Origin: CAZMVY01 sp964617875
GTDB taxonomy: Bacteria; Planctomycetota; Phycisphaerae; UBA1845; PWPN01
DNA: 30,459 bases
Reading direction: 5' to 3'
NCBI GenBank assembly: GCA_964617875.1
Contig: CAZUAI010000068.1
Coordinates: forward strand, 1 to 30,459
Under the pieces are notes generated by a model. The model saw only the letters and a list, made by a program, of their open reading frames with translations, ran no database searches and was not told where the DNA came from. Both the position numbers and the translations under genes were made by a program. This document shows, piece after piece, positions 29,983-30,459 of this stretch (positions are counted from its first letter, which is position 1; the number at the start of each line of letters is the position of its first letter).

Positions 29983-30459
29983 GTGGTGCTTCCGTCTATC
30001 GGCGGGTTGATCCAGCCTGGATCGTCCGCTGCCCCTACTCTATGCTGCTTCGCGGGGAACTGGAAGTAAAGCCCCGGCCTGGTCAGGGCGGGCAGGTGAG
30101 GGCTCGTCGGACGCCGCTCACGGCTCGCTGCGTCTCCTTCGGTACGTTCTATCGGCCATTCACGATTCGCGCGCGGGCGCCTTGGAGCGTTTCGCGCAAG
30201 CCGACGTAAGGTACCTCAACGACCGGTTCTTCCCCGTTCTGCCGGCATTATGGTACGGGCAAGGGCAGAACGCGTCGTGGAGAACGGGAAGATCGTGCTC
30301 CGCTACGGCCGCGGACTCTTCAGAGAGGGCAGTGCATGTACACGGGATCCGCCGCGGCGCGAACTCCGTCGGAGACTATTCAGTTGTAAGTAGTTTGTTA
30401 GAAATGGGTTAGCCCAACCTTCGCACGGCGATGGAAATCGCGAGCGAGAATCGGCGTTG
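29983..30459. other. Right-edge region without a supported gene
   Basis: No convincing gene is seen in 477 bases. A 15-base palindrome, GATCCAG-C-CTGGATC, lies near 30009-30023. A larger inverted repeat (cttccccgttct at 30229-30240 and agaacgggaag at 30281-30291) encloses an alternative one, gttctgcc (30235-30242) with ggcagaac (30264-30271). A promoter for the minus-strand epimerase gene should lie here, but none is clear. Confidence 0.4.

Overview
The window is high-GC bacterial DNA that most resembles a member of the Planctomycetota, probably the class Phycisphaerae. This is an inference from gene content. It rests on a membrane protein ending in a CGYSLRG...CPECG zinc ribbon, MutS2 and MutL of the endonuclease type, a GlmU-like nucleotidyltransferase of the kind shared by planctomycetes and Bacteroidota, uroporphyrinogen-decarboxylase-like and TIM-barrel isomerase proteins, and many intergenic hairpin repeats. 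No rRNA, tRNA, IS element or CRISPR array was seen. Both edges of the window are non-coding or unresolved.

Layout. 1-1360: a small zinc-ribbon membrane protein inside dispersed repeats and hairpins. 1363-4562 (minus): a UroD-superfamily protein and a MutS2 that lacks the Smr nuclease domain. 4867-5613 (plus): a diverged secretion-ATPase-like P-loop protein with a cysteine cluster. 5671-9799 (minus): a nitrogen-control block of PII protein, ammonium transporter, a lone Fis-type HTH protein and a NifA-like sigma54 activator. A sigma54 promoter and candidate enhancer inverted repeats lie inside this block. 10154-10755: a DUF433/DUF5615 toxin-antitoxin pair. 10752-11630 (minus) and 11654-13630 (plus): a sugar isomerase-like protein and MutL, transcribed divergently from a 23-bp spacer that is a palindromic -10 box. 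13751-15898 (minus): a large exported propeller plus helical-barrel protein. 15999-16277: a promoter, a structured non-coding RNA candidate and an intrinsic terminator, followed by the nucleotidyltransferase at 16330. 17646-20500 (minus): YidC and a calcineurin-like phosphoesterase. 20501-22781: a secreted Cys-rich protein and an exported helical protein of unknown function. 22963-26671: a GT87-type mannosyltransferase, an NCS2-like purine permease and PurE, followed by MtnA overlapping PurE. 29206-29982 (minus): NAD(P)H-hydrate epimerase.

The most unusual part is 27721-29113. After MtnA, a good promoter (TTGCAA, 16 bp, TACACT) is followed by four tiny genes of 41-52 codons. Each has its own Shine-Dalgarno sequence, a positively charged start, a hydrophobic stretch and a Gly-Cys lipobox-like site at residues 22-26, then only 15-29 more residues. 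Each is preceded by a different but similarly nested long hairpin. The array ends in a 22-bp imperfect stem and a strong 8+8-bp terminator-like hairpin. I recognise no described system for it.

Other points of interest are a recurrent -10 box placed 7-8 nt before ATG codons that lack a Shine-Dalgarno sequence (leaderless transcription), the coherent sigma54/enhancer architecture around amt-glnK, and active-site substitutions in PurE and the TIM-barrel isomerase.
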